Below are positions 15,731-18,857 of a DNA stretch of 18,857 nt, one piece after another. Every line of letters starts with the position of its first letter. The stretch's first letter is position 1. Below the pieces are notes generated by a model. That model saw nothing but the letters and a program-made list of their open reading frames with translations, did no database searches and was not told the origin of the DNA. The stretch spans positions 1-18,857 of the forward strand of contig JANSLP010000480.1 in the NCBI GenBank assembly GCA_029298735.1, written 5' to 3'. The position numbers and the translations under genes are program-made. This DNA comes from Ophiostoma sp. CBS 140.51. Its lineage: Eukaryota > Ascomycota > Sordariomycetes > Ophiostomatales > Ophiostomataceae.

Positions 15731-18400
15731 CTATGTTGTCGGCATGGACGTCGCTGTGCGAGGCTGTGACTCTGCATGGCTGCCAGCAAGTTCGCCCTCG
15801 TGCCTTGGCCGTTTGGAAGGCCTCGGGGACGGCACAACGCCATCCTCCCCGTGCTCCCCGTGCTCCTCATCCTCCCCATTTTCCCTATCCTTCTGATCCT
15901 TCCCATCTCCAAGCGCCGTGTTAACCATAGGAGCCGTATCACCTGTACCTGGTGTGGCAGGGGCGTCGCTGACCCGGTATTTGTCTCTGCTGGGCACGAT
16001 CACAGCTCGGTCAAAGTCAATGCGCATCACCCGTTGGACGTCATCGCACCACATGATGTTATCCGGATTGCTGTCTTTGTCCCACAGTCCAAGGTCGCCA
16101 AGCTCCTGAAGCGTGCGATGAATTTCGTGCTTCAGATCGGAGGGCAGATCTGCACCGTCGTCTTCGTCATCGTCGCTTGGAATGTGCCTGCCAGCGTACG
16201 ACAGAAGCATCATGGTCTTCAGGAGCGTGAAGGTCTCCCGCTCCGGATAGGGTACAATCAAATCGACGAGGCCGAGATGCACCGGAACCGCAACACCCTG
16301 CAGGGGTAGCAGATGGCTGTATATCTCCGTCTCGTGAACTAGCCGCCGTCGATAGTGCTCCTCGACGGCCTTGCCCACAAACGTGTAGCCAAAGCCGGTC
16401 AGCGTGATCTTGAAGAAAAAGCCAATGCATCCCCTGTTACCAAGATAGCATTTGCAATTGACTGAGGGCGTGTTGAACAGCTGCTCCCGAACCCGACGGG
16501 TGAACTCGTCTTGGGTAATGGAATGTCTGTGGCCGGGCCAGCTGCCGCTCTGCAGGTGCAGCCTGTAGTTGGGGCACTTGGTATCGAGCTCCCCACCATG
16601 CACCAGACCAAGCAGACAGGCTTGTGTACAGTACGACAGCGTCGAACTGGCAATCCCGGTAAATACCGAGCGCTGATGACCTTCGCTGCTCGAATGAGCA
16701 TCCTGTCGAGGCACCTCGTGCCGCAGAGGCGACGGTCCATGTCCCCGAGCGCTACCATAGGAGTCATCGGGCGGCGGCGGCGGCGGTCGGTTGCGCTCAT
16801 TGTCGCCGTCATCGTTGCTGTCTCTTCGCCGTGTGCCCAGGGACGAGGGACCAGGCGAACGTGCCGCGGCCAACGAAGCTGGGAGCTCAGGAAATTGGGC
16901 AAGATGAGCGAGGGCCTTGGCAGTCCAATCGGCCGATCGAACGTCGGTGTCTAGAGCAAGCAGACAGAAGCTACACAGCTCCGCTATGGCCATCTTGCTG
17001 AGGGTTTTTACGTCCGGAAGCGTCGTGTCGTCGTCCACAGGTGTAGTCGTGACAGGGCCAGGCGCCGAGCGCACGTCTTCGAGAGACACGAGGGGAAAGG
17101 ATGAGGTGTGGTAGAACAATGTGCCCGGGTCATCCCCACGAATGTAGAGAAACGTAATGGTCTCTCCCGTGCACAGGTAGCCATACGGAACGCCGGTGAT
17201 GATCATGTAATGGTATGTTTGCGTCAGCGCGTACGCAAAGTACGTCTGCTTCGTGATCTTCCGTGTCGACGAATCGCCGCCCTCAACCGGCCTTGTGCTA
17301 GCGCTTGTGCTAGCCATGCCCTCTCCACCAGCCAGTCCCCCTGCCAGCTCATCGCTCGCCGGAGCGACCGGCGTGCTACGCCGGGCCAATGTCTCGCGTG
17401 CGAGCATGAGCATGTAGCTCTCGGGAAGGTGGCCAACAATCTCCACCACATGAGTGCCGCGCACGGCGTGGGCCGGCTTGTGCTCGCCAATAGCGGCCCG
17501 CCGAGCTGCTGTCTCGCTGTCATCTGCGGCCTGTCCGGGCACGACCGTTGGCATGGTCAGCAAAAGACAATCGGGCATGACTTTTTTTACCCGCCTTTCG
17601 GAATTGCTAGTCAGACGGCGTGCGTTGTCCTCTGAGTCGGTGCCGGCACTGGAGCCAGGTGCCGATTCGGGCACGGCACCATACGTGTGGGTGTCAAAAA
17701 ACATTTTCTGTTCCGTATCCGTGTCCGCAAGGTACTCGTTTATGATGCGGGACGCAGGAAGCAGAAGTGACAGATTGACGACCTCAGTTGTTCTCGCCTC
17801 GGTCATGGACCCAGACAGATTGAGAACACCAAGGGGGAGCTGTTCCAGGAGCGACGCTTCGTCATGCTGGACGCTCTGGCGCGACGGCAAAACTTGGCGG
17901 TCTTGGAGCGTGGTGTAGATGCGAGAAAAAATTCTTCTCTGGACGGCATCAAAGTCTTCCCAGCGCCGCAAGCGTAGGGGGTAGTACTTCCGGGCAATGT
18001 CCGTTCGGCCGGATGTTGTGGGACTTGAGGAGCTGGCCTTTGGACCTGGACGCGGTTGTTGAGGACCAGGAATCAGGCGGGCCAGGTGTATGTGCAGCTT
18101 GGACACTTGTGCAAGGTATGCTTGTAATGATTGGCCTGGCAAGATGTGAGAGATTGACGTAGACGGCGGCAAAAAAAAAAAAAGGTACAACATACGTGCA
18201 GTGGACTTCCGAAGCTCGGCAAGCTCCTTCTGTAGAAGCCAGTTAAATGTCGAGGTTTCTTGTATGGTCTGGCGTGCTCGCTGAGCTTCAAGCTCGGCCT
18301 CTTGTTGGCGTTGTTCTGCCTCTTGTCGGCGTTGTTCCGCCTCTTGTCGGCGTCGTTCTGCCTCCTCGTAGAGCGCTCGATAATCCGGCGCATCAGACAT
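15731..18400 (-). CDS. Fungal lineage-expanded protein-kinase-like protein, altered catalytic loop
   Basis: The open frame is 889 codons. A 60-nt intron (18195-18136, GTATGT...TGCCAG, with a T13 tract) is likely and keeps the frame, giving exons 18400-18196 and 18135-15731 and 869 aa. Order: N-terminal Glu/Gln/Arg coiled coil with 7-residue repeats; LRRWEDFDAVQ block; TYHYMIITGVPYGYLCTGE block; Cys-containing blocks CSFCLLAL and YCTQACLLGL; a kinase-like part with ITLTGFGYTFVGK (ATP-binding Lys region) and HETEIYSHL (helix C-like Glu); a loop WDKDSNPDN in place of HxD....N; and IDFD in place of DFG. An acidic tail and an NLS-like PSKRPRHE follow. I recognise this architecture from large, uncharacterised kinase-like families in many filamentous fungi. 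The catalytic Asp and Asn positions are kept but His is lost, so activity is uncertain. The start has G at -3. Confidence 0.85.
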   Translation of the reverse strand: MSDAPDYRALYEEAERRRQEAEQRRQEAEQRQQEAELEAQRARQTIQETSTFNWLLQKELAELRKSTARMLYLFFFLPPSTSISHILPGQSLQAYLAQVSKLHIHLARLIPGPQQPRPGPKASSSSPTTSGRTDIARKYYPLRLRRWEDFDAVQRRIFSRIYTTLQDRQVLPSRQSVQHDEASLLEQLPLGVLNLSGSMTEARTTEVVNLSLLLPASRIINEYLADTDTEQKMFFDTHTYGAVPESAPGSSAGTDSEDNARRLTSNSERRVKKVMPDCLLLTMPTVVPGQAADDSETAARRAAIGEHKPAHAVRGTHVVEIVGHLPESYMLMLARETLARRSTPVAPASDELAGGLAGGEGMASTSASTRPVEGGDSSTRKITKQTYFAYALTQTYHYMIITGVPYGYLCTGETITFLYIRGDDPGTLFYHTSSFPLVSLEDVRSAPGPVTTTPVDDDTTLPDVKTLSKMAIAELCSFCLLALDTDVRSADWTAKALAHLAQFPELPASLAAARSPGPSSLGTRRRDSNDDGDNERNRPPPPPPDDSYGSARGHGPSPLRHEVPRQDAHSSSEGHQRSVFTGIASSTLSYCTQACLLGLVHGGELDTKCPNYRLHLQSGSWPGHRHSITQDEFTRRVREQLFNTPSVNCKCYLGNRGCIGFFFKITLTGFGYTFVGKAVEEHYRRRLVHETEIYSHLLPLQGVAVPVHLGLVDLIVPYPERETFTLLKTMMLLSYAGRHIPSDDDEDDGADLPSDLKHEIHRTLQELGDLGLWDKDSNPDNIMWCDDVQRVMRIDFDRAVIVPSRDKYRVSDAPATPGTGDTAPMVNTALGDGKDQKDRENGEDEEHGEHGEDGVVPSPRPSKRPRHEGELAGSHAESQPRTATSMPTT
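18297..18359 (-). repeat. Three 21-bp tandem units encoding a coiled-coil heptad
   Basis: The units at 18297-18317, 18318-18338 and 18339-18359 differ by one to three bases and encode RRQEAEQ-type heptads near the N-terminus of the kinase-like protein. Adding or losing units keeps the frame and the coiled-coil register. Confidence 0.85.
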
Positions 18401-18726
18401 GTCTGCGATTCAGCCCGACAAGGCCACAAGTGTCTGCTCGTCGTATATTAAGGTCATAGAGGCTGACACGAACTATGGGTGTTGTCAGAAGGGAGTGGAA
18501 AGAAACGTAATACTCCGTAGTGTGTGGGGGAAAACATTCATGGCGTGGGGCATTGAAAAGTTGGTACTCGTGCCACCCGTCTCAGCGTCTTCTGTAGAAA
18601 AAAAACGGCTGAATCCGCAAGTCACGCAAATAATCAGAAGTAAACAAAAACACCAAAAATGCTGCCCAACGGTGAGCAATACCACCTCTTTTTCATCCCC
18701 TTTTTCTCCGTTTACTTGTTCCTTGT

Positions 18727-18757
<31 letters not shown>

Positions 18758-18857
18758 TTGTCTTTTCTGATGGGAAGCTATAATTGGGTCCTGGTGTGCT
18801 GGTTGCCCGCGTCTCGGAATGTCCTCGTGACTGCAGGTGTTTGTTGTGGTGAGACCA
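18401..18857. promoter_or_regulatory. Upstream flank of the kinase-like gene, right window end
   Basis: 457 bp upstream of the kinase-like start. On the minus strand a TATA-like TAATATAC (18450-18443) lies about 45 nt before the ATG. The flank also holds the T11-G21 homopolymer (18726-18757). On the plus strand an ATG at 18659-18661 is followed after ten bases by a GTGAGC splice donor, which could be a tiny first exon of a gene to the right, but nothing in the window confirms it. Confidence 0.4.
18726..18757. repeat. Homopolymer T11 followed by G21
   Basis: Eleven T are followed directly by 21 G. Tracts like this are slippage-prone and can form G-quadruplexes on the G strand. The exact length given by an assembly is unreliable. 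Confidence 0.9.

Overview
The window looks like nuclear DNA of a filamentous ascomycete (Pezizomycotina, most likely a Sordariomycete; I cannot name the genus). Reasons: short GT-AG introns (51-206 nt) with CTAAC/CTGAC-type branch sites, GC-rich third codon positions in real genes, long pyrimidine-rich leaders, and a set of fungal housekeeping proteins. There is no operon structure, no bacterial-type signal, no recognisable transposon and no CRISPR array.

Layout, left to right. 1-2936 holds no gene I can name; it has an AT-rich left end, a GC-rich island at about 560-790 and long purine-rich tracts. 2937-4094 (-) encodes an RNPS1-type SR/RRM splicing factor. It is divergent, across 624 bp, from RPN5 (4719-6299, +, one intron), a 26S proteasome lid subunit. 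RPN5 converges on an FSH1-family serine hydrolase (6554-7513, -) whose longest form has a mitochondrial-type N-terminus. 7514-8654 contains only a possible decayed reading frame. A small four-exon gene at 8655-9228 (-) encodes ATP synthase subunit i/j (ATP18). Long-ORF searches miss it, and I rebuilt it from splice sites. It is divergent from a NIPSNAP-family mitochondrial protein (11079-12239, +) across a 1.85 kb spacer that is mostly a CT-rich leader.

The NIPSNAP gene converges on a Rogdi/RAV2 homologue (12638-14011, -), the V-ATPase assembly (RAVE) subunit, which has an unexplained in-frame coding-like insert near its 5' end. Divergent from this is POP7 (14674-15426, +, one intron), an Alba-fold subunit of RNase P/MRP. 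The last gene (15731-18400, -) is a large member of a fungus-specific, lineage-expanded protein-kinase-like family with an altered catalytic loop. Its upstream flank ends in a T11-G21 homopolymer.

The genes do not form one pathway. Most are conserved housekeeping genes in head-to-head and tail-to-tail pairs: splicing factor/proteasome, two mitochondrial proteins, and V-ATPase assembly/RNase P. The right-hand kinase-like gene and the decayed stretch near 8.1-8.6 kb are the accessory-looking parts. I saw no convincing undescribed multi-gene system. The best leads are the in-frame alternative exon in Rogdi, the dual-start FSH1 hydrolase, the in-frame intron of the kinase-like gene and the possible relic at 8.1-8.6 kb.
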